Below the pieces are notes generated by a model, which made no database searches, had not been told where the DNA came from, and saw nothing but the letters and a program-made list of their open reading frames with translations. From NCBI GenBank assembly GCA_021734165.1, contig JAIPJL010000009.1, positions 1 to 47,616 on the forward strand: a stretch of DNA of 47,616 nt, written 5' to 3'. The position numbers and the translations under genes were made by a program. The DNA comes from a bacterium. GTDB taxonomy: Bacteria; Electryoneota; AABM5-125-24; Hatepunaeales; Hatepunaeaceae. This document shows positions 23,268-37,300 of this stretch, piece after piece; positions within the stretch are counted from its first letter, which is position 1, and every line of letters begins with the position of its first letter.

Positions 23268-25223
23268 ATGGATAATCAAATAATTAAAATACTGCTGGTG
23301 GATGACGAGTTCGCTCATACAAAGCAGATAATCAGGGCATTTGCCGGTCAAGATGATAAGTTTCACTTGACTACCGCTCACAACTTAAGTGAAGCTCGTG
23401 AACAGATCCGCTTCAACAATCCTCACCTTATAATTTCGGACATTGACCTTCCTGATGGAAAAGGAACCGATCTTATACACTCAATTGGTGAAGGCTACCG
23501 ATACCCAACTATTATTATGACCAACCATGACGATCCTGAAGCAGCCTCAGAAGTTATGCGCAGTGGAGCGCTGGACTATCTCGTTAAAGCGCCTGAGATA
23601 TTTTCTGATATGCCGCATATTGCCGAAAACGCATACAGACGCTGTCAGTTGATCGATGAGAATAAATGCAATATTAAGGCATTGCAGGAAAGTGAAGAAA
23701 AATACAAAAGCATTATAGAAAACTCGCTTGAAGGAATATATATAATTCAGGATTTAAAGATAGTATTCTGCAACCATCGCTTTGCAGAGATGTTTGGTTT
23801 TAAAGATGCTGAATTGCCCATAGGAAAACATATAAGTAAAATTGTCGCTGAGGAAGACTGGGAAAAGTTTTCAAAACGTGTGAGTAGTCATAATAACAAC
23901 CGTGATAGTACAAAACACTTCACATTTACCGCTCGAAAGATGGATGGAACTGAGTTTGATGTTGAAACACTTGACTGTTATATAACATTTGAAGGAAATC
24001 CAGCTATCCAGGGAGTGATGCGCGATATATCGACGAACCGTCAATTGGAAGCTCAGTTACGCCAGGCTCAGAAAATGGAAGCGGTTGGAATCCTTGCCGG
24101 AGGAGTCGCACATGATTTTAATAACCTGCTGACAGTTATTTCAGGTCACAGTCAGTTGGCGTTACTCCAACTACAAAAGGATGATCCTTTCTATAATGAT
24201 ATTGCGGAAATTCTAAATGCCTCCAAACGCGCAACAAATCTAACGAGACAGCTCCTTGCTTTCAGTCGCAAGCAAAATCTATTGCCAAAGGTTCTCTATG
24301 TAAACGATATCATTGATGATATGAAACGGATGTTAGGACGAATTATAAGTGAGGAGATCACATTAGAGAATGTACTAACTGAAAAGTTGTGGAATACAAC
24401 GGTAGATCCCGGACAGCTTGAACAGGTGATTGTAAACCTGACAATTAACGCCCGTGATGCGATGCCTAATGGCGGGAGACTTACTATTACTACCGATAAT
24501 GTCATTCTCGATAAGAGATTCGTAAAACATCATCCGGGATCTGTTCAGGGGGAATATGTAAAAATTTCAGTAGCGGATACCGGACAAGGAATGAGTGAAG
24601 AGATCATCTCAAGGATTTTTGAACCGTTTTTTACAACCAAGGAAGTTGGCAAAGGCACCGGACTCGGACTATCAATGGTTTATGGTTTTATTAAACAAAG
24701 CGAAGGTTATATATGGGTTCACAGTGAAGTAGGCGTCGGTGCTACGTTTGAAATATACCTGCCAAGAACAACGAGCAAAGTGGATGAGATCATTGCTAAA
24801 ATTGAGAAAAGCGAATCTCAGGGCGGTAAGGAAAAGATTCTGATAGCGGAAGATGACTTATCTGTAAGACATCTCGCAGCGCGTACATTGGAACGTGTAG
24901 GGTATCAGGTTTATGAAGCAGAATCCGGCGGTGATGCATACCTGTTATGTAAATCTATGAGCGAACCGGTGGATTTGATAATCTCTGATGTGGTTATGCC
25001 GAATATGGGAGGTCCGGAGATGGTTGAACTGATCCGGAAGGAACTCTGGCATGATATAAAAGTATTGTATATTTCAGGATATACAGACGATGCAATTGTT
25101 GAAGCCGGTTTCCTTGGTAAGGGTATTCCATACCTGTCCAAACCGTTCAATCTCAAAGATTTCACGCAGAAAGTACGTGAACTGTTGGATGATAAACCTG
25201 GTGAAGTCGAATTATCACTATGA
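23268..25223 (+). CDS. Hybrid sensor histidine kinase: REC-PAS-HisKA-HATPase-REC
   Basis: This encodes 651 residues without signal peptide or membrane helices, so a cytoplasmic sensor. Domain order: receiver 1 (residues 5-125; phosphoacceptor about Asp58 in '[11 protein letters not shown]', Lys in 'YLVKAP'); PAS sensor (about 140-260); HisKA with His about 282 in '[13 protein letters not shown]'; HATPase_c with N box '[14 protein letters not shown]', G1 'DTGQGM' and G2 '[13 protein letters not shown]'; and receiver 2 (about 522-640; '[14 protein letters not shown]', 'YLSKPF'). The HDFNN phosphoacceptor box places it with hybrid kinases of the FixL/NtrB-like HisKA type. No DNA-binding output is present, so it should pass phosphate to another protein. 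It converges with the giant surface-protein gene across a shared terminator; a regulatory link is only speculation. Confidence 0.93.
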   Translation: MDNQIIKILLVDDEFAHTKQIIRAFAGQDDKFHLTTAHNLSEAREQIRFNNPHLIISDIDLPDGKGTDLIHSIGEGYRYPTIIMTNHDDPEAASEVMRSGALDYLVKAPEIFSDMPHIAENAYRRCQLIDENKCNIKALQESEEKYKSIIENSLEGIYIIQDLKIVFCNHRFAEMFGFKDAELPIGKHISKIVAEEDWEKFSKRVSSHNNNRDSTKHFTFTARKMDGTEFDVETLDCYITFEGNPAIQGVMRDISTNRQLEAQLRQAQKMEAVGILAGGVAHDFNNLLTVISGHSQLALLQLQKDDPFYNDIAEILNASKRATNLTRQLLAFSRKQNLLPKVLYVNDIIDDMKRMLGRIISEEITLENVLTEKLWNTTVDPGQLEQVIVNLTINARDAMPNGGRLTITTDNVILDKRFVKHHPGSVQGEYVKISVADTGQGMSEEIISRIFEPFFTTKEVGKGTGLGLSMVYGFIKQSEGYIWVHSEVGVGATFEIYLPRTTSKVDEIIAKIEKSESQGGKEKILIAEDDLSVRHLAARTLERVGYQVYEAESGGDAYLLCKSMSEPVDLIISDVVMPNMGGPEMVELIRKELWHDIKVLYISGYTDDAIVEAGFLGKGIPYLSKPFNLKDFTQKVRELLDDKPGEVELSL

Positions 25224-25244
25224 CACATTATTGTCATTAACAAC

Positions 25245-25274
25245 AAAATCCCCCCTCGCAAAAGGGGGGATTTT
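25245..25274. terminator. Bidirectional terminator between the kinase and the giant gene
   Basis: The stem AAAATCCCCCC / GGGGGGATTTT with an 8-base loop carries A and T tracts on both sides, so it can end transcription from both strands. Both flanking genes converge here. The C/G tract resembles the repeat found in valS and at 47381. Confidence 0.85.
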
Positions 25275-25301
25275 CATTACTCGCAACTCGCAACTCTCGT
25301 C

Positions 25302-28300
25302 TTACCTGATCAATACTCCCTTGGTAACGAGATTCACATCACCAGCTCTCAACGTGAATATATAAACTCCTGTCGGCAGGTTATCAGCCGACCACTGTAC
25401 AGTATGCCATCCGGCAGGCAGTTGTTCTGACATGACGGTCTCAATCAGTCTTCCCGAACCATCCCAAACCATCAAATGTATGTCAGACGCTTCCGGCAGT
25501 CCAAATTTTACACTGGCAATCGGATTGAACGGATTAGGATAGACTGGCTGTAAGGTGAATTCAATCGGCAGCGCTTCGTCTTCATCGGGAATGTTATTCA
25601 CATTATTAACCACAATGTCAACTACCGTTTCAACCTGAGCTTCACCGTCGGAAATCGTAAATGTAGCTGAATATTCACCTGCATCATCGTAAGTCGGCGT
25701 CCAAGTAAACGTACCTGTGCCGTCACCGTTATCAATGAATTCAACTGCATCCGGTAAATTATCGGAATAGAGTTCTATTGTTAAATCATCAACATCCGGA
25801 TCAGAACCTACGATGCTGAATTCGAGAAGTTCGTTCTCGTCGATCTCGACTGATTCTGGAATATCAGTCCATTCAGGAGGACGGTTAACATTACCGACAG
25901 TAATTATAACATCTTCTTCGGCATCAAACTCGCCATCTGAAATAATGAATGTTGCAGTATAATTGCCTGCATCCTCAAAACCAGGAGTCCAGGAGAAATC
26001 ACCTGTTCCATCACCATTGTCTGTAAACTCCCAGCCATCTGGTAAATATTCTGTAGTAGCCTCGATAGATATGTTATCATCGTCAGGATCTGATCCAACA
26101 ATTGTGAATTCGAGAAGTTCATTCTCAACAATATTAACAGATTGCGGAATATCTACCCATATCGGTGAGCGATTAGTGTGATTGACCGTGATTACAACTT
26201 CAGCATCAACATTATACTCGCCGTCTGAAATGGTGAAAACTACAGTGTATTCACCTGCATCGTCATAGCTCGGCGTCCAGGCAAAATCACCCGTTCCATC
26301 ACCGTTATCATTGAATTCCCAACCATCAGGAAGATCGTCTGACTCGGCTGTTATACTTAGACTATCATTATCAGGATCAGAACCTTCGATACTGAACTCC
26401 AGTTGAGAATTTTCATCTATTTCTACAGACTCGGGAATATCAGTCCATTCCGGAGGACGGTTGTCGTCTCTGACGATGATCCTGACGTCAACGGCAACAT
26501 CGAACTCCTCATCTGAGGCTGTGAGTGTCAATGTGTATTCACCAGCGTCATCAAACGACGGCGTCCAGGTTATCGTCATGGTGTTGTCTTCATTATCGTC
26601 GAACTGCCAGCCTTCAGGCAGATCGTCTGATGAAGCGCTTAAAGAAAGTTCGTCATTATCAGGATCGAATGCTTCAACAACGGCTACTACTTCTTCACCC
26701 TCCGTCAGTTCGACCTCTTCAGGAATATCAACCCATTCCGGTCTGCGGTTGCAGTTGCCGACTGCGATTAGAACTTCGATCTCATCAGAAGCATCATCGT
26801 CGGAAACCCTGAAAATAGGATTGTATTCGCCTTCATCTTCAAACGCAGGCGTCCAGACAAATTCTGCTGTGCCGTTTTCGTTGTCCGTAAACTCCCATCC
26901 TTCGGGGAGTCCGTCTTCATCAGCAACCGTCCAGGTTAAGGCGTCTTCGTCTGGATCTTCAGCGTTGAAACTAATTCGCAGCTCTTCATCTTCCTGAATA
27001 TTGACACGGTAGGGATCACCTTCCGGTTCTGTAATAACAGGCTCGCGGTTGACATTATCGACGGTTATCACCAGTTCAATCGCATCACTGTGGTCATTGC
27101 CGTCTTCTACCAACATACGAGGATTGTATTCACCTTCATCATCATAACCGGGAGTCCAAACAAATTCAGCGCTTCCATCTTCGTTATCGATGAACTCCCA
27201 GCCATTAGGAAGTCCGCCGTCATCAATCACCGACCATGAAAGATTGTCATCCTCATTTGGATCTTCAGCAGTAAATGTTAGGCTGTACCTGCTGCCTTCG
27301 TCGATTGTTACCCGGTATGTTTCATCTTCCGTTGGTTCAATAATAACCGGAGGATCGTTAAATTCACCTGCTTCAACAGCGATGTTGACAGTCAGTTCAT
27401 CAACGTCGTCCTCTGAATCAGTCACTCTGAACACCGGATTATAAGGAGCGTTTTCGGCATCACCGCGACTCGGCGTCCAGGTAAATACACATGAACCATT
27501 CTGATTATCATTTAATTCCCAACCATCAGGAAGATCGCCATCATCAACGACAGACCAATCAAGCTCGCGATTATCGTCCTCAATGTCGTATGCTTGAAGT
27601 TCTATCCGCAGTTCCTCGCCCTCGGTAATTTGCTCGTCGATCTCGTCCGGCATTGCACGTTCGTTTTCATCAGCGATAACCGGCGCATCGTTAACAGGGA
27701 GGATGTTTATTACAAATTCATCAGCAACGTCGTCATCACGGCGCGGAGGCAGGTTTATATAATTGATTCTTCCGGAGTTTCGGAGACTGCGACTGGTGAT
27801 TGTATTACCGTTCAAATCATCAGCTTGAGCGCCGAATCTGACAACCATTGCCGCCTGTTGGTCATTGCCATCATCAGCGGCTATTACAATTTCATTTTCA
27901 CCGAAGTAATTCTCTTCCGGTGTGAAATACAGTTCATGGCTTTGAGCATCAAGGTTGAGATTCAGATTCTCAATGTTGGTAATAATCTCATAAGTCAGCA
28001 TATCACCGTCCGGATCATCGAATACTTCATCCAGATCGGCAATCAAAGTTTCTTCAGAGTCCTCATCTATCTCAATATCATCAATCGGATTGACCACTTC
28101 AGGCGGACGATTTTCACCTTCAACAATAATAAGGATGTCTGCTTCAACGTTATATTCACCATCCGACAGCGCCACCGTCAATGTGTATTCACCTTCATGC
28201 TCAAAATTCGTTTCCCAACTGAATTCGCCTGAGCCATTGTGATTATCGGTAAATTGCCAGCCTTCCGGTAAATCGTCGGATGACGCTTCTATTGTCAAGT

Positions 28301-31300
28301 CGTTATCATCGGGATCAGCGCCTTCAACTGTGAATTCGATTACACTGTCTTCAGAACCGACGACTTCTTCGGGGATCTCTGTCCAGACCGGCTCGCGGTT
28401 GCGATTGACAACTTCGAGGTTTAATGTAACTTCAATGCTTAAGGTTCCATCGGAAACGGTGAAGACAGGATGATACTCTCCTTCATCTTCGTAACCGGTT
28501 TCCCAGACAAAGTTACCCGTGCCGTTATGATTATCAGTAAATCCTGCTTCCTCAGGAAGACCTCCGCGATCCGTGATAGTGATTGAGACTTCATCTTCAT
28601 CAGGATCGTGAACAATAACCTCGAAAGCTAATTCCTCGCTCTCATTGCAGCTAATCAATTCATCCGGATCAGGCGCATCCCAAACCGGCTCGAGGTTTAC
28701 CTGTCCGACTCCAATTGTCAGCTCGACTTCTGTTTCAAGCTCGCCATCCGAAACGATAAATGTCGGTGTGTACCTGCCTTCGTCTTCAAAGTCTGTCTGC
28801 CAGGTTAAAACAGCAGTTCCATCCTGATTATCTTCAAATTCAATATCATCAGGCAGTCCACCAAGATCTGTCAGACTAATGCTTATGTCATCACTATCTG
28901 GATCGTGAGCGCTGATGTTAATAACGATCTCATCACCTTCGTCAGCGCGTATTGGCTCATCAGCATCGGGTTCGTTCCAAATCGGACGACGATTAACATT
29001 ATCAACCATAATCAGCCAGTTACATTCATCTTCAAGTTCACCATCGGACACTGTGAACATTACATGGTATTCACCAGCATCATCGTAAGAAGATCTCCAT
29101 GCAAAATTACCAGTACCATCTTCATTATCGGTAAATTCCCAGCCGTCAGGAAGGTCATCGGAGACCGCTTCAATAGTTAAATCATCACCATCCGGATCTT
29201 CAGCTTCAATAGTAAATTCAAGTAATTCATCTTCATTGATTTCCGCATCTTCCGGAATATCTGTAAATTCAGGCGCTCTGTTGACATTGTTAACCGTTAT
29301 ATCCACACCGGATTCAACTTCAATCTGACCATCGGAAAGTGTTAATAATGCAGAGTATTCTCCTGCATCATCGTAAGTGGGTGTCCAGGTGAATGTTGCC
29401 GATCCGTCTTCGTGATCTACAAATTCATAATCTTCCGGCAGATTGTCAGAAGTAAATCCAATCGATACATTGTCACCATCAGGATCGGAGCCTGTTACCG
29501 TAAATGAAAGTTCAGAATCTTCATCAACCTCAGCGCTCTCTGGTATTTCATCATCCCAGACAGGCGATCTGTTTATATGATTGACTGTAACCGATAATTC
29601 AGATTCAATCGCTATCTGTCCATCGGAGAGGGTTAATAATGCAGAATATTCACCTGCGTCATTATAGGTCGGCGTCCAGGTGAATGTTGCTGATCCGTCC
29701 TCGTGATCAACAAATTCATATCCATCAGGTAAATTGTCTGACGTGAGTTCAATAGTTAAATCATCACTATCCGGATCGGAACCGGTTACCGTAAACGAAA
29801 GCTCAGAATCTTCATCAACCTCAGCGCTTTCGACGATATCTTCCCAGTCTGGTGATCTATTAACGTGGTTGACGGTGATTTCAGTTTGGGCTTCAAGATC
29901 AAATTCTCCATCAGAAACAGTGAACAATACCGAGTACTCGCCAGAGTCATCAAATCCCGGTTTCCAGGCAAATTCGCCACTGCCATCCTCGCAATCGGTA
30001 AATTCCCAACCTTCAGGAAGATCTTCTGAGGAGGCAGTAATTGTTAATTCGTCACCATCCGGGTCTGAACCTGAAACTGTAAATTCAATCCACTGATCTT
30101 CGTCAAACTCAACGGTTTCAGGAACATCATCCCAAGCCGGTGTGCGGTTGACATCATTAACCGTTATTGATACAGCAGCTTCGCAATTATATTCCGCATC
30201 TGAAATTGTAAATGTTGCTGAGTATTCACCGCTGTCTTCAAAGCCGGGTGTCCATGTGAATGTTGCAGTTCCATCTTGATGATCCTCGTAATCCCATCCA
30301 TCAGGTAGATCATCGGAAGCGGTTTCAATGGTTACGTCATCTCCATCAGGATCAGAGCCTTCAACCGTAAATGAGAGTTCTGAATTTTCATCTACCTCAA
30401 CTCTTTCAGGAACATTATCCCAAACAGGCGCTCTATTGACGTCTCCGATGGAAATGACAACTTCCTCAGTGACATTGAACTCATCATCAGCGAGCGTAAA
30501 TTCAACAGTATATGAACCTCCATCATCGTTAGTAGTCTGCCAACTGAAAGCACCTGTGCCGTCGTCATTATATTCGAATTGAGCGCTTTCCGGCAGTCCT
30601 CCACGGTCACTTATTTCAATCGTTATATCATCACCATCCGGGTCAGAACCTTCAACTGTGAATTCAATGAAATCCTCTTCAGCGCCGTTAATGCTGCGAG
30701 GAATATCAACCCAGCGTGGAGCTTGATTGACGTGGTTGACTGTAATCCGGATTTCAGCGCCAACGTTTAGATCATCGTCGGATACGTTCAGGATTAAGGT
30801 GTATTGCCCTTCATCGTCATAAGTAGGGGTCCAGTTGAAAGTGCCGGTTCCATCTTCGCTATCGGTGAACTCCCAACCTTCAGGCATATCATTTGAACTT
30901 GCTTCAAGCGTTAGTTGGTCGCCATCCGGATCGGATGCTTCAACCGTAAACTCAAGTTCACTGTTCTCATCAACATCAAGGTCTTCGGGAACATAATCCC
31001 ATACAGGAGTGCGATTGACGTTATTGACCGTGATATTTACATTCCGCTCAGAGCTTAAACCACCATCCGTAACAAGGAAAGTTATCTGATATTCACCCGC
31101 ATCATCGTAACTCGGAGTCCAGTTGAAAGTACCTGTGCCGTCTTCATTGTCTTCAAATGTCCAACCTTCGGGGATATCTTCTGAATTGCCACTGAGAGTC
31201 AATTCGTCACCATCCGGATCAGATGTTTCTATATCAAATGTAAGTTCCTCATTTTCATCTGTTTCAATATTTTGATCGAGATTAATCCAAACAGGAGTTC

Positions 31301-34300
31301 TGTTGACATTGTTGACTATCAACGCAACTTCTGTATCTGTTTCCAAATCATCATCAGTAGCGGTAATCACAACTGAGTATTCACCGGCGCTGTTATAATT
31401 TGTCATCCAGGTGAAAGTCCCGCTTCCGTCTCTGTTATCAGTAAACCTCCAGCCCTCCGGTAGATTATCCGAATTGGCGGTTATTGTAAGATCTTCATTG
31501 TCCGGATCGGCTGCTTCGACAGTGAATTCAATTCTGCTGTTTTCATTCACTTCAACGCTTTCAACAGCATCATTAAATACGGGCGAACGATTTACATTAT
31601 TCACAGTAACGTCAACCCGTCTTGCAACATGAAACTCGTTATCTGAAATGGTGAAAATGATATAATATTCACCTGCATCAAAGTAATCGGGCGTCCAGCT
31701 AAACGCTGCCGTGCCGTTCTGATTATCGGTAAACTCCCAGCCTTCAGGGAGATTGGTAGAAGTAACTTCTATAGTAACATCGTCATCATCAGGATCGGAG
31801 CCTTCAATTGTAAGGCTCAGTTCTGAGTTTTCATCTGTTTCAGTATTTTCAGGTATGTCAGTCCATACAGGGGGACGATTGACGTCACCAACGGTTATAA
31901 TTACATCTTCCGTTTCTTCAAGTTCACCGTCGGATATTGTAAATTCTACCGTGTATGATCCTTCGTCTTCGTTATTAGTTTGCCAAGAGAAAACACCGGC
32001 GCCGTCATTGTTATATTCAAATTCAGCTTGATCAGGTAAACTTCCACGATCACTCATTTCAATAGTAACATCATCGCCATCCGGGTCAGATCCCTCAACA
32101 GCGAATTCAACAAAATCTTCCTCTTCAGCACTGATGCTGTTTGGAATATCAGTCCAGATCGGTGAACGATTTACATGGATAACTGTAAAGGAAACTTCCG
32201 CATCAACATCAAATTCAGCGTCTGATACGCTAAATGTAACAGAATAATCACCGGAATCTTCATAACCCGGAGTCCAGTTAAATCTACCTGAACCGTTCCG
32301 ATTGTCGTTAAACTCCCAACCTTCAGGTATGTTGTCTGATGCTGCTTCAATTGTCAATGCATTGCCATCCGGGTCTGACGCCTCGATTCGGAATTCGATT
32401 TCTGTGCGCTCATTACTTGAGAATTCATCAGGAATATCCTCCCAGACCGGCGCCCGGTTGGTGCTGTTTACAGTAATTACTGTCTCTGTTTCGATGTCAT
32501 AATCATTATCTGAAACTATGAAAACCACAGTATATTCACCTGCGTCTTCAAATCCAGGTGTCCATGTAAATAATCCAGAACCGTTTCCATTATCATTGAA
32601 ATTCCACCCTTCAGGGAGGTTCTCTGACAAAGCTTCAAGGCTTAAATTATCCCCATCGGGATCGGACGCTGTAACTGAAAATTCAAGCTCATAATCTTCA
32701 TTAACTTCAACATTCTCAGGCGCATCATCCCAGGCAGGTGCGCGGTTGACGTGATTAACATGAATTGTCACTTCCGATTGATTTTCGAGACTACCATCAG
32801 AAATGACAAATGTTACCGTATATTCACCACTGTCTTCGTAGCCGGGAGTCCAATTGAAAGTTCCGGTGTTATTGTCGTTATCGGTGAAATCCCAACCATC
32901 AGGTAGATCATCAGAAGCAGCGCTTATTGCCACATTATCCCCATCGGGATCGGAAGCCTCAATAATAAACTCAAGCTGATCCATCTCATCGGTTTCGACT
33001 TCCTGTGAGATGTCACTAAATACCGGCGCTCGATTGGTGTTACTTACAATAATTACTGTCTCTGTTTCAACTTCAAAATCGCGATCTGAAACTGTGAAAA
33101 CTACAGTATATTCACCGGCGTCATCGAATGATGGTCTCCAGTTAAAGCTGCAACTTCCATCGTGGTTATCGTCTGCGTCCCAGCCGTAAGGGAGATCATC
33201 GGAAGCTGCATCGATTGTCAGTGCGTCTCCATCGGGATCGGTAGCAGAAATTGTAAATTCGCAGTTGTTGTTTTCGTTGACAGAAATCTCATTAACAACT
33301 TCTTCCCATGCGGGTGAACGATTTACGTCACCAACAATGATCAATACTTCGAGATCGCCTTCCAGATCATCATCTGAAGCGCTGAACAGCGGATAATACT
33401 CCCCTGCATCAATGTATCCTGTCTGCCATGAGAAGCTCGCCGTGCCGTCATGGTTATCGGTCAATTCCGCCGATTCGGGAAGATCACCCGGATCAAAACT
33501 AAATGATAGCCCATCACCATCCGGATCGCTTGCGCTAAGTTCAAATTCGACAAGATCGCTTTCACTAACATTAATCTCATTGCGATCATTTAAATCACTG
33601 ATAACAGGCGCCCTGTTGACGTTATTCACCGTTATTGTCACTGTTCGCTCAACAGAAGCTTCATCATCCTCAAGTGTAAATAATGCTGTGTATTCACCGG
33701 CGTCGTTGTAGGTCGGCGTCCAGTAGAAACTGCCGGTGCCGTTTTGATTGTCTGTAAACTCTGCATTGTCAGGGATGTCATCACTTGAATAAGTTATCGT
33801 CAGACTGTTGCCATCAGGATCGGATGCTTCGACGTCAAACTCCAGTGCATGTACTTCCGAAACTTCCACCTGGTCAGGGATATAATCCCATACCGGTTCC
33901 CTATTTATATTGTTAACTAAAATCAGGACATCGACGGTATTGTTCAGACTGCCGTCAGAAGCTGTAAAGGTTAGCTCGTATTCACCCGCATCATTGTATG
34001 AAGGCGTCCAATTGAAATCTCCCATACCGTTCTCATTATCTGTGAATTCCCAGCCTTCAGGAAGCTCGTTGGATGAGGCGTTAATACGAATTTGATCACC
34101 ATCAGGATCAGTGAAGCCGATCTGGAAGGCAAGCTGTTCATCCTCATTACCCTCGTAACTGTCAGAGATGTTTCCTTCAACGGGCGCGCGGTTCACGTTA
34201 TTTACTGTAATTGTACGTTCATATTCTTCGCTAAGATCATTATCAGATACGGTAAAAGTGATGGCATATTCACCGGCTTGGTTGTATGAAGGCGTCCAAT

Positions 34301-37300
34301 TGAAATCTCCCGTACCGTTTTCATTATCTGTGAATTCCCAGCCTTGAGGAAGATCATCAGAGGCAGCGTCAATGGTAATATCATCACCGTCCGGATCGTC
34401 GCCTTCAATCGTAAATTCAAGCGCTTCATTCTCGTCCGTGACAAATTGATCAGGAACTTCAATTAAACCCGGCACTCTGTTGACGTTATTCACTGTTATT
34501 GTAACATCCGGGTCAACCTCGAAATCACCATCGGTTAAATTCAACGTTAACGTGTAACTGCCTGCGTCATCATAGCTCGGCGTCCAGGTGAACGTACCTG
34601 TACCGTCTTCATTATCATTGAATTCCCAGCCTTCGGGAAGGTCTTGAGAAGATGCATCTATTGAAAGCGCATCGTCATCGGGATCGGATGATTCTACAAC
34701 GAACTGCAACTGCTGATTTTCATCAACCTCTTCAGCCTCGGGTATATTGTCCCAAACCGGAGTGCGATTGGTGTTATTGACGGTTATAACAACTTCTGCA
34801 TCGATGTTAAATTCATCATCGGAAACTGTTAATGCAAGTGTATATTCGCCGGCGTCGTCATAGCCCGTCGTCCACGTGAAATCAGCAGTACCGTTATCAT
34901 TATCCATAAACTCCCAGCCTTCGGGTAGATCTTCCGAATCGGCAGTAAAAGATACATCATCCTCATCAGGATCTGAGCCTTGAACCGTAAATGAAAGTGT
35001 AGCATCTTCATATACGCTTTCATTTGCAGGAACATCATCCCAGACAGGAGGTCTGTTGACGTCACCAACTGAGACGATGACTTCCGCTGTCACTTCAAAC
35101 TCGTTATCAGCAATAGTAAAACTGATAGTATAAGAGCCTTCATCGTTAAATCCGGTCGTCCAGTTGAAAGTACCGGTTCCGTCTTCGTTATCCGTAAATT
35201 CCCAACCTTCAGGAAGATCGTCGGACTCTGCGCTTAATGAAACCGCATCTCCATCTGGATCAGAGCCTTCAACGGTTAACTCAAGTTCCTCCTCCTCAGC
35301 GATCTCAACATCCTCAGGCAAATCATCCCAGACAGGCTCCCTGTTCACATGATTAACCGATATGGTTACAGGCATATCATCGTAAGCTTCATTTGAATCT
35401 GTAACCCGGAACACAGGATTGTACTCACCGGAATCGTCGTAACCGGGCTGCCAGGTGAAAGTGCCTGTGCCGTCACCATTATCCGTGAATTCGGCGCTTA
35501 GATCGGTTAAATCGTCATCATCAATGATAGTCAGAGTCAGATCATCACCCTCATATTCGAGGTCGGGATCATCAGCGGTTACTAAGAACTCCAGAGTTTG
35601 CATTTCGTCAGTTTCCTGAGCGCTGGTTTCTTCCCAGTAAGGATCATCGTTTGATGGATGTATTGTCAGTTCAAACGAATTGTCGATCTCATCATCACGA
35701 TTGGGTTCAAATCCAGGATTACCAGAATTAAAGGATCTTAATCCTCGCTCTGTGCTGGTTTCAAAAGATTTCGATGAACCTGCCTCACCCACTGATCTGA
35801 GCGCCCTGACCGGACCTGTGTCACGAATCGCTGCGGATTCTCCAAACCTAAATGAAACATCAAGACCGGCACCAACCTGCTCGGCAATTCCATCTTCAGC
35901 AAAAACAGTAATTTCTACACCATTCGGTATGTTATAATTATCATCAGGTTCAACATACAGTATGTTATCTTCATCAATGCCAATATTAAGTTGTGCAGGC
36001 GCTCCCTCTATACTGTATTCTAATTCATCACCATCTACATCATTGAAAATGCTACCAAGCGAAGCAATTTCAACGTGTCTGGGATTAGCATCTTCATCGA
36101 TTTCAATATCTTCTATTGATTGGGTAACTTCCGGAGGATCATTGACGGCATTAATTGAAAATGTAAGCGTTAGACCTGTTTCCTCACCATCAAGATCGGT
36201 AGCGGTTATTTCATAATCGTGATTACCATTGAAGTTCTCTGTAACTATGCTGGCAATTATGTACTCTTCATTATCATCTAACGATAACTCAATTATACCA
36301 TCGGGATCATCATCCCAACTCACTGTAACAACGTCACCCTGATCCGGATCGTTGAAGAGGTCAGCAATCGCTGTTTCTATAGTCAAAGGTTCCTGATCTT
36401 CATCCATCTCAACGGTAAAAGGATCATCAACCGCAATGCGTGGGGCGTCATTGACAGCTTCAACTTCGACTGAAATCTCAAGTTCTGATGTATCATCGCG
36501 TCCCGGACTTTGTCCGAAGTTACCCATTAAACGAGCCGATTCAACACCGTCATCTGCGCTTAACGTAAATGCTTCCTCACCGTTCCAGTCCTCGTCGGGA
36601 TTAATACTCAAAAGGAGATCTTCATCAATATCAACACCAAGATGATCTCCGCCCGAACAATCAAAGTTGAGTTCATTATCTTCCACGTCAGTAAATACTG
36701 TATCGAGATCTGCAATTACCGTCCTGCCCGCATCCTCAGTCGTTAAAACCAGTTCAGGAAGCAGTCCAACCTGTAGTGGGGCGTCATTAACCGGATTAAC
36801 GGTGACTGTAAAAATGTCGGAAATCTCAGAACCGGCGAGATCATCAGCGTAAATGGTAACTTCAACTTCACCGTTGAAATCCAGATCGGGCGAGAGTGTT
36901 AAAACGCTTGTTTCTTCATCGATATCAAGTAAAATACCCTCTTGGCTGTATTCAATTGTGTAGTTGAGCGCAGCTTCCTCAGGATCACTAAAGACATCGT
37001 CAAGATCAACAATTTCAGTCGGATCGGCATCCTCATCAATGGCAACATCATCTATTGGAGTCGTCAGTTCCACTTCCTGGTTTGGTTCAACAATGAACAG
37101 GTTAAACTCAACCATATCACTCGCTTCATCAGTATCAGTTACATAGAATTGAATGACATGCTGACCAAGCATTTCGCTATCAGGCGTGAAGCTAACCTGA
37201 CCATTCTGATCAATATCAAATATGTCTGTATCATCATCGAAAGTCAGCTCATCATCGGGATCGACGTCCGAAGCGGTGAATTCCATCTGGAACTCAGTGC

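Noticed and set aside
25600-35640. Regularly spaced repeats that could suggest a CRISPR array
   Set aside because: The period is about 290 bases, similarity spans the whole unit and it lies in one long coding frame, so it is a protein repeat.
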